Of a stretch of DNA of 64,000 nucleotides, positions 1-8,439 are shown piece by piece (position 1 is the stretch's first letter; every line of letters begins with the position of its first letter). The notes beneath the pieces were generated by a model that was given only the letters and a program-made list of their open reading frames with translations, did not search any database and was not told the DNA's origin. This stretch comes from Flagellatimonas centrodinii (GTDB lineage Bacteria > Pseudomonadota > Gammaproteobacteria > Nevskiales > Nevskiaceae): contig NZ_CP092104.1 of NCBI RefSeq assembly GCF_016918765.2, positions 1,488,001 through 1,552,000 on the forward strand, given 5' to 3'. The position numbers and the translations under genes are program-made.

Positions 1-985
1 TTTGCAGCGCGGTCGGCATTTCGCCGATCTCGTCCAGCAGCAGGGTGCCCCCCTGGGCGGCCTCGATGAGGCCGGCGCGGCCACCGCGACGGGCGCCGGT
101 AAAGGCACCTTCGTCGTGGCCGAACAGTTCGGCTTCGAGCAAGGTCTCGCTGAGCGCACCGCAGTTGACGGCAACGAACGGGCGCGCCGCGCGCGGGCTC
201 AGGGCATGGACGGCGCGCGCCGCACGCTCCTTGCCGGTGCCGCTCTCGCCGAGGATCAGCAGGGTGGCGTCGCTGGCGGCCAGCCGCGGCAGCTGGGCCC
301 GGACCGTCGCCGCCGCGGCGCTGTCGCCGATGAACGTCGGCCCCTCGTCGGTATCGCGGGGCCGACTCACGCGACGGCGGCTGGGAGCGGGGCGCTCGAG
401 CAGGGTGCAAAGGTCCAGGGCCTGCTCGAAGGCAGCGCGCGCGGAGGCAGCGGAGTAGAGCAGGATGCCGGCCATGCCGGCCTGCTCGGCCAGTTCCGTG
501 ACCAGCCCGGTGCCGACCAGGGCGCCGACCCCCTGGGCGCGCAGTTCCGAAACATGCAGCCGGGCATCTTCGGCGGTGGTGAAGGCGCGCTGCGACACAG
601 GAAGATCGAAGGCGCGGCAGAAGTCGGCGAAGGCGGGCATGTCGGCGGCGTGGGTGATGACGCCGATGTGGTCGGACACGGCGCGGGCGCGCGCCAGGGC
701 CTGCATCAGGTCGAAGCCACTGGGGCGGATCAGCACGCTGGGCACCGGCAGGCGGCTGCGCAGGTAGGCGCCGTTGGAGCCGGCTGCGATCAATACATCG
801 TAGGGCCGCTGGGCGTGCTGTCGCCGCAGGTGGCGCAGGGCCTCCTCGAAGCCCAGCGGCACCAGTTCGATTTCCGCGCGGTCGTCGAAGTCCGGGATCA
901 AATCTCCGAGCAGGGCAGACAGGCGGGTCACCGCGACTACGGCAATGCGGGGGCGATGACCGGCGGTTCGTGTTTCACGTTCCAT
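1..985 (-). CDS. prpR: Propionate catabolism sigma-54-dependent activator PrpR (C-terminus beyond window)
   Basis: An open frame reads leftward from ATG at 985 and leaves the window at base 1, so about 328 residues of a normally ~530-residue protein are visible. The N-terminal ~190 residues resemble the PrpR sensor domain. A sigma-54 AAA+ domain follows, with Walker A GESGTGKE (about residue 247), the sigma-54 contact motif GAFTGA (about 292) and Walker B LLLDEIGE (about 315). In known PrpR proteins 2-methylcitrate is the co-inducer and the target is prpBC. It is divergent from prpB, and the 145-bp gap carries operator-like repeats and a sigma-54 promoter. The AAA+ end and Fis-type HTH lie outside the window. 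Other sigma-54 activators are possible, but the neighbours fit PrpR well. Confidence 0.93.
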   Translation of the reverse strand, partial: MERETRTAGHRPRIAVVAVTRLSALLGDLIPDFDDRAEIELVPLGFEEALRHLRRQHAQRPYDVLIAAGSNGAYLRSRLPVPSVLIRPSGFDLMQALARARAVSDHIGVITHAADMPAFADFCRAFDLPVSQRAFTTAEDARLHVSELRAQGVGALVGTGLVTELAEQAGMAGILLYSAASARAAFEQALDLCTLLERPAPSRRRVSRPRDTDEGPTFIGDSAAAATVRAQLPRLAASDATLLILGESGTGKERAARAVHALSPRAARPFVAVNCGALSETLLEAELFGHDEGAFTGARRGGRAGLIEAAQGGTLLLDEIGEMPTALQ

Positions 986-1023
986 GTCGCATAATGAAAC
1001 ATGAAACTCCGAATATGAAACAT
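971..1023. promoter_or_regulatory. Putative PrpR operator: repeated ATGAAACAT boxes
   Basis: ATGAAACAT occurs at 994-1002 and again at 1015-1023, 21 bp apart (two helical turns). A partial copy (ATGAAACTC, 1001-1009) lies between them and an inverted TGTTTCAC lies at 971-978. They sit upstream of the sigma-54 promoter, as expected for an enhancer-binding protein. That PrpR binds here is inferred from position and repetition. Confidence 0.55.
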
Positions 1024-1082
1024 CGGCGACGCCAGTGCCTCCCAAGTAACTGATTTTAAGAGCTATCGATCAGAGCAATGGC

Positions 1083-1099
1083 TTGGCACGAGACTTGGT
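1083..1099 (+). promoter_or_regulatory. Sigma-54 (-24/-12) promoter of prpBC
   Basis: TTGGCACGAGACTTGGT matches the consensus YTGGCACG-N4-TTGCW with correct GG to G-position spacing. The only deviation is G instead of C in the -12 GC. It ends 32 bases before the prpB ATG, which fits transcription starting near 1110. The adjacent prpR gene encodes a GAFTGA-type activator. Confidence 0.75.
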
Positions 1100-1130
1100 A
1101 TAACAGCGTCCCCCCAACTGGAAGAGCCTG

Positions 1131-2024
1131 ATGACCACTCCCGCTTCCGCCGGCGCCCGGTTTCGCGCCGCCCTTGCCGAAGAGCAACCGCTGCAGGTGA
1201 TCGGCGCCATCAATGCCAACCACGCCCTGCTGGCCAAACGGGCCGGCTTCAAGGCGATCTACCTCTCCGGCGGCGGTGTCGCGGCGGGTTCGCTGGGGCT
1301 GCCGGATCTCGGCATCAGCGGACTCGAAGATGTCCTGATCGACGTCCGCCGCATTTCGGATGTCTGCGATACCCCGCTGTTGGTGGATGTGGACACCGGC
1401 TTCGGCAGCTCGGCTTTCAATGTGGCGCGTACGGTGAAAAGCCTGATCAAGGCTGGCGCGGGGGCCATGCATATCGAAGATCAGGTGGGCGCCAAGCGTT
1501 GCGGCCATCGCCCCAACAAGGAGATCGTCAGCCAGGGCGAGATGGTGGACCGGGTGCGTGCGGCGGTGGATGCCCGCACCGACGACCAGTTCGTCATCAT
1601 GGCCCGCACCGATGCGTTGGCGGTGGAAGGCCTGGAAAAAGCGGTGGAACGGGCGGTGGCCTGCGTCGAAGCGGGTGCCGACATGATCTTCCCCGAAGCC
1701 ATCACCAGCCTGGAGATGTACCGCCAGTTTGCCGACGCGGTGAAGGTGCCGATTCTCGCCAACATCACCGAATTCGGTGCCACGCCGCTGTTCACCGTTG
1801 ACGAGCTGCGGGATGCCGGTTGCGGCCTGGTGCTGTACCCGCTGAGCGCCTTCCGCGCCATGAACAAGGCGGCCGAGAACGTGTACAACGCGGTGCGCCG
1901 CGACGGGACACAGAAGAACGTGGTCGATACCATGCAGACCCGCATGGAGCTGTACGACGTGATCGGCTACCACGATTACGAGCAAAAGCTGGACGCGCTG
2001 TTCGCCCAGGCGAAGCAGAAATAA
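1131..2024 (+). CDS. prpB: 2-Methylisocitrate lyase PrpB
   Basis: A 297-residue protein of the isocitrate lyase/PEP mutase family, the usual length for PrpB. It cleaves 2-methylisocitrate to pyruvate and succinate, the last step of the cytosolic 2-methylcitrate cycle. The metal-binding stretch VDVDTGFG lies near residue 87, and the catalytic-cysteine loop KRCGHRPNK near residue 122 is diagnostic for methylisocitrate/isocitrate lyases. GGAAG about 7 bases upstream of ATG 1131 is a plausible ribosome site. prpC follows after 20 bases, so the two are an operon driven by the sigma-54 promoter. Confidence 0.96.
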   Translation: MTTPASAGARFRAALAEEQPLQVIGAINANHALLAKRAGFKAIYLSGGGVAAGSLGLPDLGISGLEDVLIDVRRISDVCDTPLLVDVDTGFGSSAFNVARTVKSLIKAGAGAMHIEDQVGAKRCGHRPNKEIVSQGEMVDRVRAAVDARTDDQFVIMARTDALAVEGLEKAVERAVACVEAGADMIFPEAITSLEMYRQFADAVKVPILANITEFGATPLFTVDELRDAGCGLVLYPLSAFRAMNKAAENVYNAVRRDGTQKNVVDTMQTRMELYDVIGYHDYEQKLDALFAQAKQK

Positions 2025-2044
2025 GACCCCGCAGGAGAGTACTG

Positions 2045-3199
2045 ATGAGCGATACCCCCACCCCCGGTTTCAAGCCGAAGAAATCCGTTGCGTTGAGCGG
2101 CACCGCCGCCGGCAACACCGCCCTGTGCACTGTTGGTCGCACCGGCAACGACCTGCACTATCGTGGCTACGACATCCTCGATGTCGCCACTACCTGCGAG
2201 TTCGAAGAGATCGCCTATCTGCTGGTCCACGGCAAGCTGCCGACCCGTTCCGAGCTCAAGGGCTACAAGGCCAAGCTGAAGGCCCTGCGCGGTCTGCCCG
2301 CTGCGGTCAAGACGGCGCTGGAACAGCTGCCGCCGTCCGCGCACCCGATGGACGTGATGCGCACCGGCGTCTCGGTGTTGGGCTGTGTGCTGCCGGAAAA
2401 AGATGACCACAATCATCCGGGCGCCCGCGACATCGCTGACAAGCTGATGGCCTCGCTGGGGTCGATGCTGCTGTACTGGTATCACTACAGCCACAACGGC
2501 AACATCATCGACGTCGAGACGGATGACGATTCCATCGGCGGCCACTTCCTGCACCTGCTGCATCAGGAAAAGCCGCGGGATTCCTGGGTCAAGGCCATGC
2601 ACACCTCGCTGGTGCTGTACGCCGAACACGAGTTCAACGCCTCGACTTTCACCTCGCGGGTGGTGGCCGGGACCGGCTCCGACATGTACTCCGCCATCTG
2701 TGGTGGCATCGGCGCCCTGCGTGGCCCCAAGCATGGCGGCGCCAACGAAGTGGCCTTCGAGATCCAGAAGCGCTACGACAACCCCGATGAGGCCGAGGCC
2801 GACATCAAGGCACGGGTGGAGAAGAAGGAAGTGGTCATCGGCTTCGGCCATCCGGTCTACACGGTCAGCGATCCGCGCAACAAGGTGATCAAGGAAGTCG
2901 CCCGCGAGCTGTCGAAGGAAGAGCAGAGCATGAAGATGTTCGACATCGCCGAGCGGCTGGAAACGGTGATGTGGGACATCAAGAAGATGTTCCCCAACCT
3001 CGACTGGTTCAGTGCCGTCAGCTACCACATGATGGGCGTCCCGACAGCCATGTTCACGCCGCTGTTCGTGATTGCGCGCACCGCAGGCTGGAGCGCGCAT
3101 ATCATCGAGCAGCGCATCGACGGCAAGATCATCCGCCCGTCGGCCAACTACACCGGGCCGGAGAACCTCAAGTTCGTGCCGATCGACCAGCGGACGTGA
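2045..3199 (+). CDS. prpC: 2-Methylcitrate synthase PrpC
   Basis: A 384-residue citrate-synthase-fold protein that condenses propionyl-CoA with oxaloacetate to 2-methylcitrate. The start ATG 2045 follows GGAGAG and gives an N-terminus ([16 protein letters not shown]) typical of PrpC. The loop [13 protein letters not shown] near residue 265 carries an active-site His. It is shorter than the ~430-residue hexameric citrate synthase GltA, as expected for PrpC. The usual next genes (prpD or acnD/prpF) are absent; a MerR gene follows instead, so the dehydratase/isomerase steps must be encoded elsewhere. Confidence 0.95.
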   Translation: MSDTPTPGFKPKKSVALSGTAAGNTALCTVGRTGNDLHYRGYDILDVATTCEFEEIAYLLVHGKLPTRSELKGYKAKLKALRGLPAAVKTALEQLPPSAHPMDVMRTGVSVLGCVLPEKDDHNHPGARDIADKLMASLGSMLLYWYHYSHNGNIIDVETDDDSIGGHFLHLLHQEKPRDSWVKAMHTSLVLYAEHEFNASTFTSRVVAGTGSDMYSAICGGIGALRGPKHGGANEVAFEIQKRYDNPDEAEADIKARVEKKEVVIGFGHPVYTVSDPRNKVIKEVARELSKEEQSMKMFDIAERLETVMWDIKKMFPNLDWFSAVSYHMMGVPTAMFTPLFVIARTAGWSAHIIEQRIDGKIIRPSANYTGPENLKFVPIDQRT

Positions 3200-3336
3200 G
3201 GGCAGCGTCCTGAGTGCCGAGGGGTGAGTGCTGAGTAGCCGCAACGGCGCGCGCTTGCATTGCATCGCAGGTTACAGTGGGCTCCCAGCCATCAGGGCCG
3301 CATAGACGTGCCCGATCACGAGGAGACCGACAGCGC

Positions 3337-4149
3337 ATGCCGCGCCAGCCACTCAAGCCCAGGACGGAGCCGCCGTACCGCATCAAGGACCTGGTCGAAC
3401 AGACCGGGGTGTCACGCGAGGCCATCCGCTTTTACATCAACGAAGGCCTGTTGCCGCCGGCGGAGAAGAGTGCGCGCAACATGGCCTGGTACTCGCAGCA
3501 GCATCTCGACCTGCTGCGGCAGGTGAAGCGGCTGCAGCGTGACCATTTCCTGTCGCTGAAGGCGATCCGCATGGTGCTGGGCGGCGGGCGCGACCCCGAC
3601 GACACCTTCTCGGCCAGCCAGATCGCTTCGCTGCAGCGGATCCGGCAGCGACTCAATGCCACCCAGGGGCGGTTGCCGATGTCGGCGCCGCCGGCGGAAC
3701 TGGCGCGCGATTTCGGGTTGTCACGGCTGGAGCGCAAGGAACTGCGGGACCTCGGGGTGGCGGCATCGGGGGTCGCGACCATCAGCGATGTGGAGATCGT
3801 GCGGCTGTGGATCGCCCTGCGCGATGCCGGTATGGCGCTGGAGCGGGGTTTCAGCCCGCGGGACATCCATTTCGTGCTGGAGGCGGCCCGCCATGTGCTC
3901 GACCACGAGCTGGAGATCTTCCGGGACCGCATGAAGACACTGAGCACCGACGAGCTGATCGCCATCATCGACACCGCCATCCCGGCGGTGAGCAAGCTGT
4001 TCGTGACCATGCACGAACGGGCGGTCTACCAGTTCATTGACGACTATCTTGGCCGTTCCGCACAAGTGAATGGCCGCGGAAGTGATAGCGAAGCGCCTAC
4101 AGACACGGGTAGGCTGGAGGTAGAACAATCCGGACATCCGGGGTCATAG
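3337..4149 (+). CDS. MerR-family transcriptional regulator
   Basis: A 270-residue DNA-binding protein. Residues ~14-80 form a MerR winged helix: YRIKDLVEQTGVSREAIRFY, then a NEGLLPPA wing-type stretch and a dimerisation helix. The long C-terminal part is helical and lacks a cysteine metal-binding loop, so a metal-sensor role is unlikely. ATG 3337 is chosen because AGGAGA lies 10 bases upstream; an in-frame ATG at 3277 is less likely. The gene sits between prpC and the RND exporter, in the same direction, and could control the transport cluster downstream. That link is inference. Confidence 0.85.
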   Translation: MPRQPLKPRTEPPYRIKDLVEQTGVSREAIRFYINEGLLPPAEKSARNMAWYSQQHLDLLRQVKRLQRDHFLSLKAIRMVLGGGRDPDDTFSASQIASLQRIRQRLNATQGRLPMSAPPAELARDFGLSRLERKELRDLGVAASGVATISDVEIVRLWIALRDAGMALERGFSPRDIHFVLEAARHVLDHELEIFRDRMKTLSTDELIAIIDTAIPAVSKLFVTMHERAVYQFIDDYLGRSAQVNGRGSDSEAPTDTGRLEVEQSGHPGS

Positions 4150-4185
4150 CGGCAGGCCTGCCGTTGACCACCGGGCGCCAGTAGG

Positions 4186-4216
4186 TTGACGCATTCCTGA
4201 TGCGCTTGGTTATACT
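4186..4216 (+). promoter_or_regulatory. Possible sigma-70 promoter of the transport cluster
   Basis: TTGACG at 4186-4191 and a TTATAC/TATACT element around 4210-4216 are separated by 18-19 bases, in the 149-bp gap before the exporter gene. A long spacer is a known feature of MerR-activated promoters, and a MerR gene lies just upstream. The assignment is by pattern only. Confidence 0.4.
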
Positions 4217-4298
4217 GCGTAGATAGACAACGTACTTTAGTATGGGTCGGTTTCGATGCGGCCCTGCTGGGTCTGGCGTTCCTGAGGAGAGCCCCTAG

Positions 4299-6890
4299 AT
4301 GCATGATTCGCGAGGCGCATTTGCGCAAGCCTTTGTCCGGCTGACCGAGCCGCTGATTTTCAGTCGGCGTTTTGTCACGCTCGGGTTCATGCTGGTGCTG
4401 ACGGTCATCCTCGGCTGGCAGGCGACCCATCTGAAAATCGATGCCGGGTTCGAGAAGCAGATTCCGCTTCAGCATCCCTACATCCAGATCTACAAGCAGT
4501 ATGAAAAGGAGTTCGGCGGCGCCAACACCACGCTGGTGGCGCTGAGTCAGAACGAGGGGGACATTTACACCCCGGAGTTCATGAAGACGCTACGGGCCCT
4601 CACCGATGCGGTGTACTTCACGCCGGGGATGGATCGCTCGCGGGTCAGCTCCATCTTCACTCCGGACGTGCGGTATCTGGAGGTGGTGGAAGGCGGCTTC
4701 CAGGGCGGCAACGTGGTGCCGGCGGACTTCACGCCGACCGACGCGATGCTGGCGCGGGTGCGTTCCAACGTCGAGAAAGCCGGCATCGTCGGCCGCCTGA
4801 TCGCCAACGACCACAGCGGCGCCATGGTGTTCTCCGAACTGCTGGAGCGCGACCCGGTCACCGGCGAGAAGCTGGACTACATCGAGACCGCGCACCGGCT
4901 GGAGGACATCCGCCGCCGGTTCACCGAAGAAACCCGCTACCAGTACACCCTGAAGGAAGACCTGCCGCCGCTCAAGGCCGGTGATGTCGTTCACACTACC
5001 TACACCGACGAGCGGGGTGTGCTGTTCGACTTCCGCGATATCAGCATTGTGGTGCCCGATCCCGAGGGGCGTGACGAAACCCGCGAGATCTCCGGTTCGA
5101 TGGTCGAGGTGGTGGAAGAGGCCAACCCCGACTACAACCCCAACATCGATATCCACATCATCGGCTTCACCAAGGCGGTCGGTGACATCGCCGACAGCGC
5201 CGTCGAGGTGTTCAGTTACTTCGGGCTGACCGTGTTCCTGGTGTGGATGCTGCTCGCCTGGTATTGCGGCTCGTTCAAGGTCGCGTTTCTGCCGACCGCC
5301 TGCGGCATTCTGGCGGTGGTCTGGGAACTGGGCATGCTGCATCTGTTCGGTTTCGGACTCGACCCGTTTGCCGTGCTCATGCCGTTCATCGTGCTGGCCA
5401 TCAGTACCAGTCACGGCATTCAGATCACCAACTTCTGGCTTAACGAAACCGCCGACCATGGGCTCAATGCCTTCGATGCCGCTGTGGCCACCTACCGGCG
5501 GCTGGTGATCCCCGGCATCTCGGCGTTGGCGACCAATTTCGTCGGCTTCGGCACCATCTTCCTGATTCCCATCGACATCATCCGCGAGATGGCGGCCAAC
5601 GCCATGTTCGGCCTGGTGGCGATCGTGCTCTGCAAGAAGGTGCTGCTGCCGTGTCTGCTGACCTTCGCCAACCTCAAGGACCCGGCCAAGTTCCGCGAGC
5701 ATCAGCACGCGCGCGACGCCAAGCTGGCACCCGTGTGGCGTGGCCTGTCCAACATCACCCGCAAGCCGGTGGCGGCGGTGGTGTTGCTGGCCGGTGCTGC
5801 CCTGTGGGGTGCAGGCCAATGGGTGGCGCAGGACCTGAAGATCGGCGAGCTGCATGACGGTGTGCCCGAGCTGCGCCCCGATGCCCGTTACAACCTCGAC
5901 TCCGCCAAGATCGTCAAAGACTTCGCGATTGGGGTCGACGTGCTCAAGGTGGTTGCTGAAGGCGAGGCCGATGGCTGCATCAACCACGGCATCGTGTCGC
6001 TGATGGACCGGTTCGCCTGGCGCATGGAGAACACCCCCGGCGTGCAGTCGACGCTGTCACTGCCGAAGCTGCAGAAACAGGTGTTCAGCAGTTATTCCGA
6101 GAGCAATCCGAAGTTCAATGCGCTGCCGCGCGAGAGTGGGGCATTGGTGGTGACGGTGCAGCCGTTCCCGAGCTCGACCGGCCTGCTCAACGAAGACTGC
6201 AGCGCGATGCCGGTCTTCATCTTCACCCAGGACCACAAGGCCGAGACCATCGACGTCATCATCGAGGCCATCAACGGCTTCCGCGATGAGCTGCCGGAAG
6301 ATGCACCGGTCACCTTCCAGCTGGCCACCGGCAACGTCGGGGTGATGGCAGCGGTCAACGACGTCATCAAGGACACCGAGCACACCGTGCTGCTCTGGCT
6401 GTTCCTCGGCATCGGCGTCTGCGTGGCGTTGTCGTTCCGCAGTATTGCCGGCTTGATCTGCGTGCTGGTGCCACTGGCATTGGTCCACGTGGTCAGCTAC
6501 GCGGTGATGGTGTATCTGCAGATCGGGGTCAAGTTCTCCAACATTGCGGTCGCCGCCTTCGCCGCCGGGATCGGGGTCGACTACGGCATCTACATCTACA
6601 GCGTGCTCGAAGAAAACGTGCTGCAGAAGCGGATGGCGCTGCGGGAGGCCTACGAAAACACCCTGCACCAGACCGGCAAGGCGGTGATCTTCACCGCGCT
6701 CACGCTGGGCGCCACCGTGTGCACCTGGCTGTTCTCCAACCTGCAGTTCCAGGTTGACATGGGCATTCTGCTGACGCTGATGTTCTTCGCCAACGCGGTC
6801 GCCGCCGCGGTGCTGCTGCCGGCCTTCGCCGCCTTCCTGCTGAAGGTGCCGAAGGACGACAGCGAATCCAAGACGGCAGCGACGGCGTAA
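4299..6890 (+). CDS. MmpL/RND-superfamily exporter
   Basis: An 863-residue inner-membrane protein with the doubled RND architecture: TM1 (about residues 25-42), a large periplasmic loop, a five-helix block (about 305-460), a second TM/loop pair, and a second helix block (about 700-850). It belongs with MmpL/COG1033 'predicted exporters' rather than the ~1030-residue drug pumps. The second half keeps the acidic proton-relay site (GVDYGIYIY, about residue 758). The equivalent place in the first half reads AISTSHGIQ, without an acid. GAGGAGA precedes ATG 4299. DUF1329, DUF1302 and YCF48 genes follow; such clusters are widespread in hydrocarbon- and steroid-degrading proteobacteria. The probable role is moving a hydrophobic molecule, substrate unknown. 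Confidence 0.88.
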   Translation: MHDSRGAFAQAFVRLTEPLIFSRRFVTLGFMLVLTVILGWQATHLKIDAGFEKQIPLQHPYIQIYKQYEKEFGGANTTLVALSQNEGDIYTPEFMKTLRALTDAVYFTPGMDRSRVSSIFTPDVRYLEVVEGGFQGGNVVPADFTPTDAMLARVRSNVEKAGIVGRLIANDHSGAMVFSELLERDPVTGEKLDYIETAHRLEDIRRRFTEETRYQYTLKEDLPPLKAGDVVHTTYTDERGVLFDFRDISIVVPDPEGRDETREISGSMVEVVEEANPDYNPNIDIHIIGFTKAVGDIADSAVEVFSYFGLTVFLVWMLLAWYCGSFKVAFLPTACGILAVVWELGMLHLFGFGLDPFAVLMPFIVLAISTSHGIQITNFWLNETADHGLNAFDAAVATYRRLVIPGISALATNFVGFGTIFLIPIDIIREMAANAMFGLVAIVLCKKVLLPCLLTFANLKDPAKFREHQHARDAKLAPVWRGLSNITRKPVAAVVLLAGAALWGAGQWVAQDLKIGELHDGVPELRPDARYNLDSAKIVKDFAIGVDVLKVVAEGEADGCINHGIVSLMDRFAWRMENTPGVQSTLSLPKLQKQVFSSYSESNPKFNALPRESGALVVTVQPFPSSTGLLNEDCSAMPVFIFTQDHKAETIDVIIEAINGFRDELPEDAPVTFQLATGNVGVMAAVNDVIKDTEHTVLLWLFLGIGVCVALSFRSIAGLICVLVPLALVHVVSYAVMVYLQIGVKFSNIAVAAFAAGIGVDYGIYIYSVLEENVLQKRMALREAYENTLHQTGKAVIFTALTLGATVCTWLFSNLQFQVDMGILLTLMFFANAVAAAVLLPAFAAFLLKVPKDDSESKTAATA

Positions 6891-6899
6891 GCTTTGAAA

Positions 6900-6926
6900 G
6901 GGGGTATGCCGGCAACGGCTGCCCCC
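6900..6926 (+). promoter_or_regulatory. Hairpin between exporter and DUF1329 gene
   Basis: GGGGG-tat-GCCG-GCAA-CGGC-tg-CCCCC can fold into an interrupted GC-rich stem with a GCAA tetraloop, ten bases after the exporter stop. No T-run follows directly (ATTTTT comes 11 bases later), so it may slow transcription or protect mRNA ends rather than terminate. Confidence 0.5.
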
Positions 6927-6999
6927 GATAGTTGCGATTTTTCAGACGGGAGCCGGCACGACACAGCCAGGTTTCGGTCCCACAAGGAGGATACGTGTC

Positions 7000-8361
7000 A
7001 TGAAACGATCAATGCTGAAGATGACCGCGGTTGCGGCCATGGTGATGGCGTCGAGTGCCACCTGGGCTGCGGTATCGGCCGAGGAGGCCGCCAAGCTGGG
7101 CAAGGAGCTGACCCCGGTCGGCGCCGAGCGTGCCGGCAACGCCGACGGCACCATCCCCGAATGGACCCCCGCCAAACAGCGTGGTGAGCTCAAGGGCATC
7201 TATCCCAACAACCCTGAGATTGACGGCGAATCGCCGATCTTCACCATCACCTCGAAGAACATGTCGGAGTACGCCGGCAAGCTCACCGAAGGTCACAAGG
7301 AACTGCTGACGCGCTTCCCGCAGACCTACAAGATGAACGTCTACAAGTCGCATCGCACGGTCAACTTCCCGCAGACCGTGCTCGACGAGACGATGAAGAA
7401 TGCGACCCGGACCACTCTGGAAGGGGTCGACAACCCGCAGGGCGGCCAGATTGGCTTCCCCTTCCCGATTCCGAAATCGGGAGCCGAGCCGATCTGGAAC
7501 CACCGCGTGAAGTGGCGTGGCGAAGATGTGCGTCGCTACAACAACCAGATGATCGTGCAGCAGGATGGCAACTTCTCGCTGACGAAGATCGTCGAAGACG
7601 TCACCTTCTTCTACGCCAACACCAAAGCGGAAAATCCGCCGGCGCTGAAGCCGGGCACCGACTTCCTGCGCTATCTGTCGGAAACCATCGCGCCGCCGCG
7701 CATTGCCGGGACCTACATCCTGGTGCATGAGAAGGCCGGTTTCGGGACCGACGGTCGTGCCGCCTGGTTGTATGCGCCGGCACTCAAGCGCATTCGCCGC
7801 GCACCGGCGGTGTGCTGCGACAACCCGTATGAAGGCACCGATGGTCATCAGTTCTACGACCAGGTCGACATGTACAACGGGGTGCTCGAGCGCTTTACCT
7901 GGAAGCTGGTGGGCAAGCGCGAAATGTACATTCCGTACAACTCCAATCGCATGGCCAGCCCGGAAACCAAGTACGACGATATCGCCGCGCCGAACCACGT
8001 CAATCCCGACCTGCCGCGCTATGAACTGCATCGCGTCTGGGTGGTCGAGGCTGAAAACAAGCCGGATCAGCGTCACACCTTCAAGACCCGTCGCTTCTAC
8101 ATCGACGAAGACAGCTGGAACGTGGTCGCCATCGACAACTACGACCAGCAGGGCAAGCTGATGCAGTTCCAGGAAGGGAACCTGGTGACCTACTACAACA
8201 TCCTGGCCACCACCACCCAGCCGGAAGTGATCTACCACCTGAACTCGGGCCGCTACTTCGTGACCGCCATGGGCAACGAAGATCAGCCGTACGACAACAC
8301 GGTGAGCTACCCCTCAAACTTCTTTGAAGCCAACACGATTCAGACCCGCGCTTCCAAGTAG
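7000..8361 (+). CDS. DUF1329 periplasmic protein (LolA/LolB-like fold family)
   Basis: A 453-residue secreted protein with a Sec signal peptide (MKRSMLK basic start, hydrophobic core, cleavage near ATWA-AVSA). The body matches DUF1329, including AAKLGKELTPVGAERAGNADG early and the WLYAPALKRIRRAP stretch near residue 255. That stretch is shared with outer-membrane lipoprotein-sorting folds. Vicinal cysteines (VCCDNPYEGTDG, about residue 270) stand out. AAGGAGG lies 8 bases before ATG 7000, the strongest ribosome site in the cluster. It lies between the inner-membrane exporter and the DUF1302 outer-membrane gene, fitting a periplasmic carrier of a hydrophobic cargo. The carrier role is inference; the family assignment is firm. 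Confidence 0.88.
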   Translation: MKRSMLKMTAVAAMVMASSATWAAVSAEEAAKLGKELTPVGAERAGNADGTIPEWTPAKQRGELKGIYPNNPEIDGESPIFTITSKNMSEYAGKLTEGHKELLTRFPQTYKMNVYKSHRTVNFPQTVLDETMKNATRTTLEGVDNPQGGQIGFPFPIPKSGAEPIWNHRVKWRGEDVRRYNNQMIVQQDGNFSLTKIVEDVTFFYANTKAENPPALKPGTDFLRYLSETIAPPRIAGTYILVHEKAGFGTDGRAAWLYAPALKRIRRAPAVCCDNPYEGTDGHQFYDQVDMYNGVLERFTWKLVGKREMYIPYNSNRMASPETKYDDIAAPNHVNPDLPRYELHRVWVVEAENKPDQRHTFKTRRFYIDEDSWNVVAIDNYDQQGKLMQFQEGNLVTYYNILATTTQPEVIYHLNSGRYFVTAMGNEDQPYDNTVSYPSNFFEANTIQTRASK

Positions 8362-8368
8362 TTTCGGT

Positions 8369-8405
8369 GACCCCTGGCCTCGCCTTCGGGCGAGTGCCAG
8401 GGGTC
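8369..8405 (+). terminator. Intrinsic terminator after DUF1329 gene
   Basis: A perfect 16-bp stem in two parts (GACCCCTGGC/GCCAGGGGTC and CTCGCC/GGCGAG) closes a TTCG tetraloop, with one bulged T, and a T-rich stretch follows (8406-8428). It begins 8 bases after the stop and lies inside the cluster, so expression of the DUF1302 gene may be lower or use its own promoter. Confidence 0.85.
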
Positions 8406-8439
8406 TCTTCTTGATCCCTTTTTCTTTCCAACGCGGGAC

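Noticed and set aside
2-994. Plus-strand 330-residue open frame at the window start
   Set aside because: It is antisense to prpR, whose minus-strand translation has complete AAA+ motifs; the plus frame reads as Gly/Ala/Gln-rich shadow sequence.
1976-3265. Long minus-strand open frame over prpC
   Set aside because: Shadow of prpC, His/Gly/Val-rich and without motifs; GC-rich DNA gives many such frames here (for example 4590-5987 and 18701-19987 minus).
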